A DNA stretch of 64,000 nucleotides from Pseudohongiella nitratireducens (GTDB lineage: Bacteria > Pseudomonadota > Gammaproteobacteria > Pseudomonadales > Pseudohongiellaceae). The notes under the pieces were generated by a model. That model did no database searches. It saw only the letters and a list, made by a program, of their open reading frames with translations, and had not been told where the DNA came from. Numbering within the stretch: position 1 is the stretch's first letter; each line of letters opens with the position of its first letter. The position numbers and the translations under genes are program-made. The DNA is taken from assembly GCF_001642735.1 (NCBI RefSeq), contig NZ_LWHM01000033.1, forward strand, positions 248,001 to 312,000. Reading direction: 5' to 3'. Below are positions 38,894-49,558 of the stretch, in pieces.

Positions 38894-39864
38894 AACTTCA
38901 GCAGCTTCGCTATATCTGGGAAGTCGCAGCCCATGGCATGAATGTTTCAGCGGCTGCAGAAGCCTTGCATACGTCGCAGTCCGGTGTCAGCAAACAGATA
39001 CTGGCGCTGGAAGATGAGTTGGGTGTCGAGATATTTATCCGCAACGGCAAACATATCGCAGGCATGACAGCCGGTGGTACGGAGATAGTAGAGCAGGCGG
39101 GGGAGCTGTTGCTGCGAGCCGAGAATATCAAGCGGACGGCGGCGGAGTACAAGAATGAACTGGTTGGCAGCCTGTCGCTGGCGACCACCCATACACAGAG
39201 CCGTTATGTCCTGCCACCGGTGTTGTCAACGTTTATTCGCAAGTTTCCAGATGTGTCGTTGCAGCTGCATCAGGGGACACCGTTACAGATAGCCGAACTG
39301 GCCGCTAAAGGTGTGGCGGATTTTGCCATTGCCACCGAAGCCATGGAACAGTTCAATGACCTGATGATGATGCCATGCTATCAATGGAACCGTGTGGTGC
39401 TTGTTCCTGCTGGCCACCCGCTGGTCGGGCGGGGGAAACTGCAATTGGCCGATCTGGCAGAATTTCCATTGGTAACTTACGTGTTGGGTTTCACGGGTCG
39501 TTCCCGGCTGGATGATGCTTTTGCGAGTAAAGGGTTACAGCCCAAAGTTGTTTTTACCGCCGCGGATGCGGATGTGATCAAGACTTATGTGCGGCTGGGG
39601 ATGGGGATCGGTATTGTGGCCAGCATGGCTTATGATGCTGACAAAGACAGTGACCTGGTGGCACTGGATGCCAGTCATCTCTTTGAGTTCAGTCTGACTA
39701 AAATTGGATTCAGGCGGGGGATGATGTTTCGTGCTTATATGTTTGATTTTGTTGAGATGTTTGCCCCGCATTTGAGCAGGGCTAAAGTCCACGCCGCATT
39801 GAAGTGTTCATCTCAGTCAGAGGTTGATGCGCTGTTCTCGGACAGCGAGGTACCTACGCTCTGA
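38890..39864 (+). CDS. cysB: LysR-type regulator CysB
   Basis: A 324-residue tetrameric activator of sulfate-assimilation genes, responding to N-acetylserine and sulfide. The helix-turn-helix is at residues about 18-40 (NVSAAAEALHTSQSGVSKQI). The effector domain shows the CysB-specific THTQSRYVLP and QLHQGTPLQIAELA segments (residues about 98-145). Its overlap with the nucleotidase stop implies translational coupling. It is convergent with cysH, its likely target, with seven bases between the stops. Confidence 0.96.
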   Translation: MKLQQLRYIWEVAAHGMNVSAAAEALHTSQSGVSKQILALEDELGVEIFIRNGKHIAGMTAGGTEIVEQAGELLLRAENIKRTAAEYKNELVGSLSLATTHTQSRYVLPPVLSTFIRKFPDVSLQLHQGTPLQIAELAAKGVADFAIATEAMEQFNDLMMMPCYQWNRVVLVPAGHPLVGRGKLQLADLAEFPLVTYVLGFTGRSRLDDAFASKGLQPKVVFTAADADVIKTYVRLGMGIGIVASMAYDADKDSDLVALDASHLFEFSLTKIGFRRGMMFRAYMFDFVEMFAPHLSRAKVHAALKCSSQSEVDALFSDSEVPTL

Positions 39865-39871
39865 CCCGACT

Positions 39872-40606
39872 TTATTTGTCAAAGCCAACCAGGTTGACCT
39901 TGTGCAGGCCGCATTCTTTTGCCGTGGCTTCCTCCCACCACCAGCGGCCTTCACGTTCGTGCTGATTAGGGCCAATGGGTTTGGTGCAAGGCTCACAACC
40001 GATGCTGACAAAACCACGATCATGCAGCGGATTGTAAGGCAACTCAAACATCCGAATGTAGTTCCACACCTCAGCCGAGCTCCAGTTAGCAAACGGATTA
40101 AATTTCAATAATGTTTTGCCTGGACCTGCAAAGGTTGTGTCCTGCTGTGCCACCGGGACATCAGCACGAGTCGGGCTTTGATCTTTACGCTGACCGGTAA
40201 TCCAGGCATCGTAACTTCCAAGCTGACGTCGTAACGGCTCGGTTTTACGAATTCCGCAGCACTCTTCATGGCCATCTTCATAAAAACTGAACAACCCCTT
40301 TTCACGAGTCAGTTTCTGGATGGACTCCGTGTTCGGTGACAGGATGGTTAAATTAAGATTGTATTCCTTGCGCACTTTTTCAATAAACGCATAAGTTTCC
40401 GGGTGCAGGCGACCGGTATCCAGAGTGAATACGGGGATATCCTTGCGCAACTTCCAGGCCATGATGACTAAAGCCACATCTTCCGCTCCACTGAACGAAA
40501 CACAGACATTATCGATATCAGTCAGAACCGTCTTCAGAATATCTCTGGGCTCATAATCCTGAAAAGTTGTATTCAGTTCGTCGATGTTGGCTGTGCTGAT
40601 GGTCAT
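39872..40606 (-). CDS. cysH: Adenosine 5'-phosphosulfate reductase (CysH, Fe-S type)
   Basis: A 244-residue reductase making sulfite. Two Cys pairs ([12 protein letters not shown] and GCEPCTKP) are the 4Fe-4S ligands that mark APS reductases, unlike the PAPS reductase of E. coli. The substrate loop [11 protein letters not shown] and the redox-active C-terminal Cys (KECGLH) are present. It would use thioredoxin and release AMP plus sulfite from APS. Length and motifs are as in the Pseudomonas aeruginosa enzyme. A CysB site is expected in the 159-base gap before thrH but cannot be pinned by eye. Confidence 0.95.
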   Translation of the reverse strand: MTISTANIDELNTTFQDYEPRDILKTVLTDIDNVCVSFSGAEDVALVIMAWKLRKDIPVFTLDTGRLHPETYAFIEKVRKEYNLNLTILSPNTESIQKLTREKGLFSFYEDGHEECCGIRKTEPLRRQLGSYDAWITGQRKDQSPTRADVPVAQQDTTFAGPGKTLLKFNPFANWSSAEVWNYIRMFELPYNPLHDRGFVSIGCEPCTKPIGPNQHEREGRWWWEEATAKECGLHKVNLVGFDK

Positions 40607-40765
40607 ATTGGCTATCCAGAGTACTGTTCGCTATTTGATCTGCTTGCGGGGCGCTGGCAATTGTGCTGCGCCACAGCAAAGGTGCGTATCATACAACGCC
40701 GGGGCTGGTACTTCCATGTCGGGCATACTAAAATGCGCGTTTTTGCATCTGACGAGAGGTGGGTT

Positions 40766-41383
40766 GTGGAGTTAGCTTGTCTGGACCTTGAAGGCGTTCT
40801 AATACCAGAGATATGGATCGACTTTGCTGAAAGAACGGGAATCGACGAGCTTCGTGCCACGACGCGTGATATCCCGGATTATGATGAATTGATGCAGCAA
40901 CGTCTGCGTATTTTGCGGGAAAACAATCTGGGTCTGCCGGATATCCAGGCGGTTATCGATCAGATGGCACCGATTCCGGGTGCCAGAGAATTTATCGACT
41001 GGTTACGTGAGCGCTTCCAGGTCATCATTCTCTCCGACACGTACTACGAGTTCGCTCAGCCCTTGATGCGGCAACTGGGTTTTCCAACCCTGTTTTGTCA
41101 CAAACTGGAAGTCGGCGATGATGGCATGATTACGGATTATCATCTGCGCCAGAAAGACCCCAAACGACAGTCAGTAAAAGCGTTTCACAGCTTGAATTAT
41201 CGTGTGATTGCGGCTGGTGACTCGTATAACGATACGACGATGCTGTCAGAAGCCGATGCCGGTATTTTGTTTAAAGCCCCGGATAATGTCATCGCTGAAT
41301 TCCCTCAGTTTCCAGCAGTCCATGAATATGCTGAGCTGAAAGAAGAATTCCTGAAAGCCAGCCAGCGAGCGCTATCGCTGTAA
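40766..41383 (+). CDS. thrH: Phosphoserine/homoserine phosphotransferase ThrH
   Basis: A 205-residue HAD-superfamily enzyme, known in Pseudomonas as a phosphoserine phosphatase that can also transfer phosphate to homoserine. The nucleophile motif is CLDLEGVL (DxEG in place of DxDG, typical of ThrH), motif II IILSDTYYEF, and motif III/IV AAGDSYNDTTML. The frame runs 35 codons further upstream, but GTG 40766 with GAGAGGTGG ahead gives exactly the family length. Confidence 0.93.
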   Translation: MELACLDLEGVLIPEIWIDFAERTGIDELRATTRDIPDYDELMQQRLRILRENNLGLPDIQAVIDQMAPIPGAREFIDWLRERFQVIILSDTYYEFAQPLMRQLGFPTLFCHKLEVGDDGMITDYHLRQKDPKRQSVKAFHSLNYRVIAAGDSYNDTTMLSEADAGILFKAPDNVIAEFPQFPAVHEYAELKEEFLKASQRALSL

Positions 41384-41415
41384 TACAGATTAGTGTACAG
41401 GTTGGTATTGCAAGG

Positions 41416-42885
41416 TCAGTTAGCCAAGGTCAGTCCGCTCAGTAAGGCGCTGACCTTGTCATGACACTCCTGATACTCTTCCTCTCCATCGGAGTCTGCC
41501 ACAACTCCGCTGCCTCCCCAGCAAAAAATATCCTGTTCAGTGCACTGCATCGTTCTGATTGCGATGTTGCTATCCAGTCTGTTGAATTCGTCCAGATAGA
41601 ATACTGAGCCGCAATAGGCACTACGTGGCACGGTTTCCAATTCAGAGATGATTTGCATGGCACGAATTTTCGGAGCTCCGGTTATCGAGCCACCGGGAAA
41701 TGCGCTGATCAGCAATTGCAGAGCACTGACACCTTTTGGCAGTCTGCCGCGTATTGTGCTGACCAGATGGTGTACCTGACTGAAGCTCTGTAGCTCGAAC
41801 AAAGCATCGACTTTGACAGATCCCGTTGCACAGATCCTGCCCAGGTCATTTCTGAGCAGATCGACTATCATCAGGTTTTCTGCACGGTCTTTTTCGCTTT
41901 GTGTCAGGGATTGAGCAGCGGCACTGTCAATCTCAGGATCAGTGTGGCGAGGCCTCGTGCCCTTAATAGGCTGAGTGAGTACATCGTTTTGATTCACCTG
42001 AATAAACCGTTCTGGTGAGAGGCTTAAAACACCGCCGCCTAAATTGCTGACATAGGCCGAGAAAGGACTGTGACTCAATTTACGCAATGCCAGGTAAGCT
42101 GCTAACGGATCACCTTTATAAGGTGCTGTAAAAGACAGGGCGAGGTTGGTTTGATAGCAGTCGCCCGCATGAATCCAGTGCTGTAATTGGTCAAAAGCCA
42201 TGACGTACTGGCGTTTGGAAACAAGCGGTCTGAAATGAGCTTTGAGCTTAAACTCTGAAATAGAGGCTGTCGCTGGTGGTCGTGATTGTGATGACTTCTC
42301 TAACCAGGGACCTAGGGTCGTCAATAATTTTTCAACGGTTGCGGTACTGCACTCTGGGCGAACAATCAGACGGCTACGCTTTGTTTGGTGATCAACAATG
42401 ACAAACCAGGCGTACCAGCCCATCCATGCATCAGGGACTTCCTGCAGGTGCGTTAAGGCTGGCGTTAGCTGCGATACTCGTTTGTAGCCAGATACTTCAT
42501 GCTGCAAAAAATGGTATCCCATAACACCCATAAAGCCGCCAGCGAAGGGTAATGCCAGCAGTTCTGCGCGGCAGTGAGGGTCCAGGTTATCCGTGTCGAG
42601 ACGGTAGCGATTGAGTATTTGCTGGCAGAGCAGCGGGAAAGACTGCTCTGTGGCGATTGTCCAGGGTTGGCTGGCAGAAGATTTAAACTGAAAAACGGTC
42701 TGATTATTGTCACGGATAGCGCGTAATTCGCACTCAGGCATTGCACTTAGAATGTCATATCGGCCATTGGGGTGTTGGCCCAGCCCGCTGTCCAGACAAG
42801 TGGCACCGCAAAGCTGCCCAATCGTTGCAATCAACGAGGCGCTATCCCGGTGATAGAGCAGGCTGTAGGATGTTATCTTGTGCAT
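41416..42885 (-). CDS. pabB: Aminodeoxychorismate synthase component I (PabB)
   Basis: A 489-residue chorismate-utilising enzyme that converts chorismate to 4-amino-4-deoxychorismate with a PabA glutaminase, in folate synthesis. The active-site Lys of PabB is visible in TQPIKGTRPR, where anthranilate synthases have PIAGT. Downstream are the chorismate/Mg segments DLLRNDLGRICATGSV, SGAPK-like SITGAPKIRAMQII, and AYCGSVFYLD. The ATG overlaps the stop of the preceding secretin-N-like gene by one base (TAATG). Confidence 0.94.
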   Translation of the reverse strand: MHKITSYSLLYHRDSASLIATIGQLCGATCLDSGLGQHPNGRYDILSAMPECELRAIRDNNQTVFQFKSSASQPWTIATEQSFPLLCQQILNRYRLDTDNLDPHCRAELLALPFAGGFMGVMGYHFLQHEVSGYKRVSQLTPALTHLQEVPDAWMGWYAWFVIVDHQTKRSRLIVRPECSTATVEKLLTTLGPWLEKSSQSRPPATASISEFKLKAHFRPLVSKRQYVMAFDQLQHWIHAGDCYQTNLALSFTAPYKGDPLAAYLALRKLSHSPFSAYVSNLGGGVLSLSPERFIQVNQNDVLTQPIKGTRPRHTDPEIDSAAAQSLTQSEKDRAENLMIVDLLRNDLGRICATGSVKVDALFELQSFSQVHHLVSTIRGRLPKGVSALQLLISAFPGGSITGAPKIRAMQIISELETVPRSAYCGSVFYLDEFNRLDSNIAIRTMQCTEQDIFCWGGSGVVADSDGEEEYQECHDKVSALLSGLTLAN

Positions 42886-43664
42886 TAAGGAAGTACGTCA
42901 ACCCTGACGGCAAAATCAGCTGTTTGCTGGAGACTTTGAGTCGGTACCTGCGCATTATCCTGATCCGTTTGGTTGTCCAGGGCAGTTGTAGTTTCTGCGC
43001 CGGTATTGATTGGGTCCAGTGTCACCCACTGCCCCAGGGGCATGGAAACGCGGTATGTTGGCAACAGCGCCTCAATGCCAAAAGTCTGTATATCAGCATG
43101 TACAGTTGAGCCGGTAATTTCAGCTTCAATACGCAACGATGCAGCGGGTTGTGCTGTTGTTTCCAGGTCTCCCTCATTGGTTGTGGCGCTGACTTGGGCA
43201 TTGTCTGTAGTGGTACCCTCAGGAAGTGCAGCGTTGCCAGCCAATGCTAGGACAAACGTATTCATTTCAAATTCCAGTGCCTGCATACTTTGACGGTCAT
43301 CTATGTTCTCACTGGAGGAAAAAGAGGGGTCAATACTGAGTACAAGTCGCCGGGCTGGTACGTCGAATGCATCAAGCGCTCTTTCCAGCTCAACTAAATT
43401 GCCAGCCGTGGTATTGATTACCAGCTTGTCAGCGATCCTGCCGATATCTCCGCGCGGATCCAGCAATGGTCTCAGTCGCTCCAATGCTGTCACAGGTGAG
43501 CGATGCTCAAGCGTTACAATGAGGTTAGCCGCTCTGTTGGTTGCAGCACTGTTATTGTCATCAGATGCAGATTGATTCTGCTGACCCTGCACGTTGCTAC
43601 CGATAAGGGTCAGAGAAAATATCAGAGCCAGTGGGAACAGATGCTTTGCAGTCATTGGTTGCAT
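42885..43664 (-). CDS. Exported protein with a secretin-N-like domain
   Basis: A 259-residue protein with a signal peptide (residues about 1-27, cleaved near NVQGQ). The segment at about residues 47-105 (LIVTLEHRSPVTALERLRP, DKLVINTTAGNLVELE, FDVPARRLVLSID) has the alternating pattern of the secretin N1/NolW ring-building domain: a VxxLRPLLDP helix, then an xLVIxxTxxNL strand and an LDxxPRRLxL strand. There is no secretin barrel domain. The C-terminal half is a Thr/Glu-rich linker followed by strand-forming sequence. It is sandwiched by overlaps between roxA and pabB. Role unknown. Confidence 0.75.
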   Translation of the reverse strand: MQPMTAKHLFPLALIFSLTLIGSNVQGQQNQSASDDNNSAATNRAANLIVTLEHRSPVTALERLRPLLDPRGDIGRIADKLVINTTAGNLVELERALDAFDVPARRLVLSIDPSFSSSENIDDRQSMQALEFEMNTFVLALAGNAALPEGTTTDNAQVSATTNEGDLETTAQPAASLRIEAEITGSTVHADIQTFGIEALLPTYRVSMPLGQWVTLDPINTGAETTTALDNQTDQDNAQVPTQSLQQTADFAVRVDVLP

Positions 43665-44845
43665 TCGGGTTCATCCAGATAAAGTGTTCCGGTCTGGCAA
43701 AGAGACCGGGTTATTTGCTTAATTTTCAGATCATGACGGGATGCCTCGATCCAGTCATCTGCTACCGGCTCAGTCCAGTCAGAGTCACATAAAGACTGTA
43801 CCAGGGACAAGTGTACGCTGTTCAGTTGCAGGGTATTTCCATCCGCAAACAAAAACAAACTATCACCCTCGATGGCATAAGCAAATCTGGCACCGGGTCT
43901 GCGCCATAGCTTTAGTAACTGAGCGTCAGGTGAAGTGCCATAAAGTTCTGCTTCAATACGGTTTAACTCGTCATCATCTGTTTCGTCGAGGATTTCGTCC
44001 CGAGGTGTTGTCATGTTCTGACCAAACCATTGCCGAATGGCTTGGGGGTTATTCGCCAACGCTGACAGGACAGTCTGAAGTGATGCAATGGCGTTCTCGG
44101 GAATTTCAGCCGGGTGGACAGGTAATGCCGGGGCGAAATCACGGTAACGTTTTTCATCGCTTAACTGCTCGGCAATCTGTTCTGCGGCCCCCATGATCAT
44201 ATCAGCATGGGAGGGTGCCCTGAAACCCAGTGAGTAAGTGATGCTATCGCCAATGGCGACTCCATGATGAGCAATACCCGCAGGGACATAGAGTATGTCG
44301 CCGGGGTTCAATAACCATTCGTGCCTGGCTTCAAACTGCTTCAGTAATTTCAAACCACTTGCTGTGTCCAGTGCCGTCTGGCTGTCACAGTGTCCAGCGG
44401 TAAACCATCGCTTCTGGCCGCTACCCTGAATGAGAAATACATCATAATAGTCAAAATGGGCTCCAACACTGGCTCCATCTGAGGAAGCATTCACCATGAC
44501 ATCATCAATACGCCAGTGTGGTAGAAAATCAAATTCGGCCCAGATTTTCCTCAATGTAGGTATACAGTGATCAACTGCCTGGACCAGTAAATTGAAGGGT
44601 TGCTCCCCCAGGCTCAGAAAGTCTGTTTCAGAGAAGGGGCCATTCTTCACCTGCCATGGCTGTGTGTTTGTCTCTGTCAAAATGAGACGAGACTCCATAT
44701 CAGGTTCACAAGCCAAACCTGCCAACTCATCAGCACTCAGCCAATCAGCGAGGTGCGTATTTGCGTTGCTGATCAGGCAGGGTCTCTGTTGCCAGTAATG
44801 CTCGAGAAACCCCTGTCTGTCAAAATTGGCAGGTAGTAGTGACAT
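43652..44845 (-). CDS. roxA: Ribosomal protein L16 arginine hydroxylase (RoxA/YcfD)
   Basis: A 397-residue JmjC-type 2-oxoglutarate/Fe(II) oxygenase. The Fe ligands H-x-D are in VGAHFDYYDVFLIQ, the distal His region in VPAGIAHHGVAIGD, and the dimer and winged-helix parts follow. E. coli YcfD hydroxylates Arg81 of L16, and this protein matches its whole length (YWQQRPCLI near the N-terminus). It sits in the same neighbourhood (purB, hflD, mnmA) as in E. coli. The 3' end overlaps the secretin-N-like gene by 13 bases. Confidence 0.93.
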   Translation of the reverse strand: MSLLPANFDRQGFLEHYWQQRPCLISNANTHLADWLSADELAGLACEPDMESRLILTETNTQPWQVKNGPFSETDFLSLGEQPFNLLVQAVDHCIPTLRKIWAEFDFLPHWRIDDVMVNASSDGASVGAHFDYYDVFLIQGSGQKRWFTAGHCDSQTALDTASGLKLLKQFEARHEWLLNPGDILYVPAGIAHHGVAIGDSITYSLGFRAPSHADMIMGAAEQIAEQLSDEKRYRDFAPALPVHPAEIPENAIASLQTVLSALANNPQAIRQWFGQNMTTPRDEILDETDDDELNRIEAELYGTSPDAQLLKLWRRPGARFAYAIEGDSLFLFADGNTLQLNSVHLSLVQSLCDSDWTEPVADDWIEASRHDLKIKQITRSLCQTGTLYLDEPECNQ

Positions 44846-44892
44846 TTGTTTAGCTGTCTCTGTCTGTGATGTTGCGCGCTATTACCCGGCCG

Positions 44893-46278
<1,386 letters not shown>

Positions 46279-46319
46279 TTAACAATATTAAAGAGGTAAA
46301 CATTAAAATCAGCGCTGCA

Positions 46320-46363
46320 TTAGTGCTGTGTTAGTACTGCGTTAGTACTGAATTAGTGCAGCA
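46320..46363 (-). repeat. Four 11-bp tandem repeats at the 3' end of hflD
   Basis: Plus-strand units TTAGTGCTGTG, TTAGTACTGCG, TTAGTACTGAA and TTAGTGCAGCA sit head to tail at 46320, 46331, 46342 and 46353. On the coding strand each unit ends ACTAA. The first of them supplies the hflD stop codon, and because 11 is not a multiple of three the array puts TAA in all three frames. Confidence 0.85.
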
Positions 46364-47021
46364 TTTTTCGGCGTACTCCGGTGAGGCATTGCCGGATTCG
46401 CTTCTTATAGAAAAACAGGTGCCAACGCCTGCCGCCCAGTTGATGCCACAGAACAGCGGAACGGATGCCGGCAAACAGCAAGGCCCGTATTTGATCCGCT
46501 ACCTGTTGCTCGCGTAAATGTTCCGGGTTACCCGCCACATGAATACGGAAGTTCAGACGGCTGATCGTGTCCTGGTAAAGTCGGGCCAGTGCTGCACAGT
46601 CCGCATGCCAGGCTTGTTCCGGAAGGTCTTCCGGATTTTCATCCTGGTTTTCGGTGGCAGCAAGGTGATTGATTCGCTCGGCCACTGTGTTCATCATGTC
46701 TTTATTTTTTCTCAACTGTTGCTGCAGCACTAGCATGCCAAGCAGATAGCGGACAACATCGGCATGTTGTTTAAGCCCGCTGCTGTCAAAACTTTCCTGC
46801 AATGTTTTCATGCCCGCGTCAAAGTTACCCGGTTCGGGATAGAGAGAGGAGACAGAGTCTGCATCTAACAGATAAACAGGACGTAAACATTGTTGCATCA
46901 ATTGACGGTCAGCTTTGCCCTCAACTGCAAGGTCACGAACCAGCATGGCACATTGAGTGACCACGCTGAGGGCTATGTTTCTGTATTCCCATTCGGAGAA
47001 TCTAGCGTTGGTATGACTCAA
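46353..47021 (-). CDS. hflD: High-frequency lysogenization protein HflD
   Basis: A 222-residue helical membrane-associated protein of the HflD (YcfC) family, known in E. coli to bind lambda CII. The family core is [16 protein letters not shown], then [16 protein letters not shown] and [20 protein letters not shown]. The open frame reaches back to 47102 inside mnmA, but TTG 47021 is the better start. GGGAGGAG lies six bases before it, and the resulting length (E. coli 213) fits. It overlaps mnmA by 20 bases. Confidence 0.9.
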   Translation of the reverse strand: MSHTNARFSEWEYRNIALSVVTQCAMLVRDLAVEGKADRQLMQQCLRPVYLLDADSVSSLYPEPGNFDAGMKTLQESFDSSGLKQHADVVRYLLGMLVLQQQLRKNKDMMNTVAERINHLAATENQDENPEDLPEQAWHADCAALARLYQDTISRLNFRIHVAGNPEHLREQQVADQIRALLFAGIRSAVLWHQLGGRRWHLFFYKKRIRQCLTGVRRKMLH

Positions 47022-48105
47022 TGACCGCTCCTCCCAGGCATATATCCTGGTCATAAAAAACGATTGTCTGGCCCGGTGTGACTGCGCGCTGGGGTGAGTC
47101 AAAGCTCACAGTCAACGTCCCGTTGCCGTCAAGGTCTTCAACGAGACAGGCCTGATCAGGCTGTCTGTAGCGAATCTTGGCATGACAACGCAACGGCAGC
47201 TCAATACCGGCCTCATTAATCCAGTGCACCTGGGTGGCCTTCAGTTGGCTTGAAAAAAGAGCCGGATGGTCATTTCCCTGTGCAACCAGCAGAACATTCC
47301 GCTCGAGGTCCTTGCCGACAACATACCAGGGTGCTTCAGGGTAGGCGTGATGGCCGCCGATACCCAGGCCCTGACGCTGACCATAAGTGTGATACATCAG
47401 ACCTTGATGATGGCCAATTCGCTCACCGTCTGTGGTTTCAATATCACCGGGTTGAGCCGGCAGGTACTGTTGCAAAAAATCTTTAAACTTTCGTTCGCCA
47501 ATGAAACAGATGCCGGTGCTGTCTTTTTTATCACTGGTGACAAAATTATTTTCTGTGGCGATCTGCCTTACCTCGGTTTTATCCAGCTCACCAACCGGAA
47601 AGAGACTGCGCGAGAGGCTTTCATGGTTCACGGCTGACAGGAAATAGGACTGGTCTTTATTATTGTCCAATCCTTTTAACAGACAGCTCTGACCGTTGCG
47701 CTCTCCGCGGCGGGCGTAATGCCCGGTGGCAATAAAGTCAGCACCCAGTTCAAGTGCATATTCCAGAAAGGCCTTAAACTTGATTTCCCGGTTACATAGA
47801 ATGTCCGGGTTTGGCGTTCGCCCCGCCTGGTACTCATGGAGAAAGTGCTCAAATACGCCGTCCCAGTACTCGGCAGCAAAATTTGCGGTATGTAAATGGA
47901 TGCCCAGACGTTCACAGACCGCTTCAGCATCAGCCAGGTCAACTTTGGCTGTGCAGTATTCGGTGCCATCGTCTTCTTCCCAGTTTTTCATGAACAGGCC
48001 TTCCACCTGGTAGCCCTGTTGCTGTAACAACAATGCTGCTACCGAAGAATCGACGCCGCCGGACATGCCGACAATGACCTTGGTGTCTTGTGGACGCGTT
48101 TCCAT
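47002..48105 (-). CDS. mnmA: tRNA-specific 2-thiouridylase MnmA
   Basis: A 367-residue enzyme adding sulfur to U34 of tRNA Lys, Glu and Gln. The PP-loop is [18 protein letters not shown]. The catalytic Cys pair lies in [13 protein letters not shown] and [13 protein letters not shown]. The C-terminal beta-barrel follows. ATG 48105 overlaps the nudJ stop by one base and has GGAGT about ten bases ahead; ATG 48123 is an alternative. The order nudJ-mnmA-hflD-purB is the same as in E. coli. Confidence 0.97.
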   Translation of the reverse strand: METRPQDTKVIVGMSGGVDSSVAALLLQQQGYQVEGLFMKNWEEDDGTEYCTAKVDLADAEAVCERLGIHLHTANFAAEYWDGVFEHFLHEYQAGRTPNPDILCNREIKFKAFLEYALELGADFIATGHYARRGERNGQSCLLKGLDNNKDQSYFLSAVNHESLSRSLFPVGELDKTEVRQIATENNFVTSDKKDSTGICFIGERKFKDFLQQYLPAQPGDIETTDGERIGHHQGLMYHTYGQRQGLGIGGHHAYPEAPWYVVGKDLERNVLLVAQGNDHPALFSSQLKATQVHWINEAGIELPLRCHAKIRYRQPDQACLVEDLDGNGTLTVSFDSPQRAVTPGQTIVFYDQDICLGGAVIESYQR

Positions 48106-48629
48106 TAAAAATGCTGACTCCATTTACAGGTGCGGAGAAGTGAAAGAGGGTATGCTGCACCATCAAGGTAATCGAGTATGGCCTGTTTCACAATTGGACT
48201 GCGAAGGTGTGGCGCGGAGTTGATTTCCTTGAGCGTGAACCAGTCGGCCCGCAGAATATCTTCATCCAGCGCCATATCGGGGTGATGTGCAACGGCTTTT
48301 GCCACGAAAGCAAAGCGGATATAGGTTTTGCGCTCCACGGTTGGCAGGGCAGGATCAGCCTGCTTGCTGATTTCCAGTTGATAGATTCCGATAAGCCCGG
48401 TCGGTGCCACTTCCCAGCCTGTTTCTTCCAGAGCTTCCCGAACCGCTGCCTGAAGAATGGTTTCTTCATCTTCCATATGGCCTGCGGGCTGATTCAGAAC
48501 ACGGACATCACCTTCCATTTCCTCAACCATGAGAAAGCGGCGGTCATCAGCGGGAAGGGTACTATCTTCAGGGTGTTCCACGATTACAGCGACGGTGCTG
48601 TGTGGAAACCAGGTTCGGTTGGAGGCCAT
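48105..48629 (-). CDS. nudJ: Nudix phosphatase NudJ-like
   Basis: A 174-residue Nudix hydrolase. The Nudix box [24 protein letters not shown] (start near residue 49) keeps all Gly, Glu and Arg positions. E. coli NudJ (YmfB) acts on thiamine pyrophosphate precursors and nucleoside di- and triphosphates. The name is supported by position upstream of mnmA. It heads the minus-strand series and is divergent from moaC. Confidence 0.92.
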   Translation of the reverse strand: MASNRTWFPHSTVAVIVEHPEDSTLPADDRRFLMVEEMEGDVRVLNQPAGHMEDEETILQAAVREALEETGWEVAPTGLIGIYQLEISKQADPALPTVERKTYIRFAFVAKAVAHHPDMALDEDILRADWFTLKEINSAPHLRSPIVKQAILDYLDGAAYPLSLLRTCKWSQHF

Positions 48630-48686
48630 GTATAACGTCTATGTCTATTGTCGATGTCTATTCGCGGCTAATGATGCGAGTTTAAT

Positions 48687-48701
48687 AGGTAAAGTTTACC
48701 T
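48687..48701 (+). promoter_or_regulatory. Palindrome in the nudJ-moaC intergenic region
   Basis: AGGTAAA-G-TTTACCT is a perfect 15-base inverted repeat 57 bases after the nudJ start and 95 bases before the moaC ATG. It is a candidate operator for either gene. A 9-base direct repeat ATGTCTATT also occurs twice nearby, around 48640-48662. Confidence 0.4.
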
Positions 48702-48796
48702 GAATTCGGCAAAATTTGCTTGTCTGTCCCTGTTGTGGCGTTCAATTAGACCGCTAAAAAGGCGATAATGGTTTTTATTTGACGCAAGGATTATCC

Positions 48797-49297
48797 ATGA
48801 CGGACACAACGTCACAGAATACCCTGACTCACCTGGATGAACAGGGGCGGGCGAGAATGGTGGATGTCAGCAAAAAAGCTGTCAGTAACCGCATTGCGAT
48901 AGCAAAAGGCCAGGTGTTGATGACGCCTGAGACACTGCAGAAGATCGCCGATGGGGATCATGCCAAAGGTGATGTGCTGGCTGTTGCCAGGGTGGCTGGT
49001 ATCATGGCTGCCAAGAAATGCCCGGAGCTGATTCCCATGTGCCACCCGTTATTGCTCAATCATGTGGAAGTAAACTTTGTGATGGATTGGGACAGAAGCC
49101 GTGTTCTGATTGAGGCCAGTTGTGGTCTTGAGGCGCGTACGGGCGTTGAAATGGAGGCGCTGACAGCAGTATCTGTCGCCGGGCTGACCATTTATGATAT
49201 GTGTAAAGCTGTTGATAAACATATGGTTATCGGTGAAATTCACCTTAGCTATAAAGAAGGTGGCAAATCTGGTGATTTCCACTGGGATAAGGAGTAA
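48797..49297 (+). CDS. moaC: Cyclic pyranopterin monophosphate synthase MoaC
   Basis: A 166-residue enzyme converting the MoaA product to cyclic pyranopterin monophosphate in molybdenum cofactor synthesis. The family motifs [35 protein letters not shown] and the active-site Lys in MCKAVDK are intact. ATG 48797 follows AAGGA at seven bases. It is first of moaC-moaD-moaE. No moaA or moaB is in the window. Confidence 0.97.
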   Translation: MTDTTSQNTLTHLDEQGRARMVDVSKKAVSNRIAIAKGQVLMTPETLQKIADGDHAKGDVLAVARVAGIMAAKKCPELIPMCHPLLLNHVEVNFVMDWDRSRVLIEASCGLEARTGVEMEALTAVSVAGLTIYDMCKAVDKHMVIGEIHLSYKEGGKSGDFHWDKE

Positions 49298-49300
49298 CAG

Positions 49301-49555
49301 ATGCTGACGGTTCGCTATTTTGCCAGTTTGCGAGAGGCTCTGGGCTGTGAGGAAGAGAACATCACGCTGGAGCAGAAAGACAATGTGACCGTTTCTGACC
49401 TGGTTGGACTGTTAAGTGCCCGGGGGGAGCCCTGGGATGTATTACAGGATACGGGCCAGGTTCTGGTCGCAGTGAATCAGTCGATCTGCCAGCGAACACA
49501 ACCTTTGCATGGTGATGAAGAGGTTGCTTTCTTTCCGCCGATGACAGGAGGCTGA
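49301..49555 (+). CDS. moaD: Molybdopterin synthase small subunit MoaD
   Basis: An 84-residue ubiquitin-fold sulfur carrier. It ends FFPPMTGG; the C-terminal Gly-Gly becomes the thiocarboxylate that donates sulfur to the pterin. It opens VRYFASLREALG as in other MoaD proteins. It lies three bases after moaC and three before moaE. Confidence 0.95.
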   Translation: MLTVRYFASLREALGCEEENITLEQKDNVTVSDLVGLLSARGEPWDVLQDTGQVLVAVNQSICQRTQPLHGDEEVAFFPPMTGG

Positions 49556-49558
49556 AGC

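Noticed and set aside
40661-40765. N-terminal extension of ThrH from 40661
   Set aside because: The extra 35 codons have no similarity to the family, and GTG 40766 has a strong ribosome binding site giving the exact family length.
48630-48796. Molybdenum cofactor riboswitch upstream of moaC
   Set aside because: I could not build the multi-stem fold known from the E. coli moaA leader. Only a 15-base palindrome and a short direct repeat are present.
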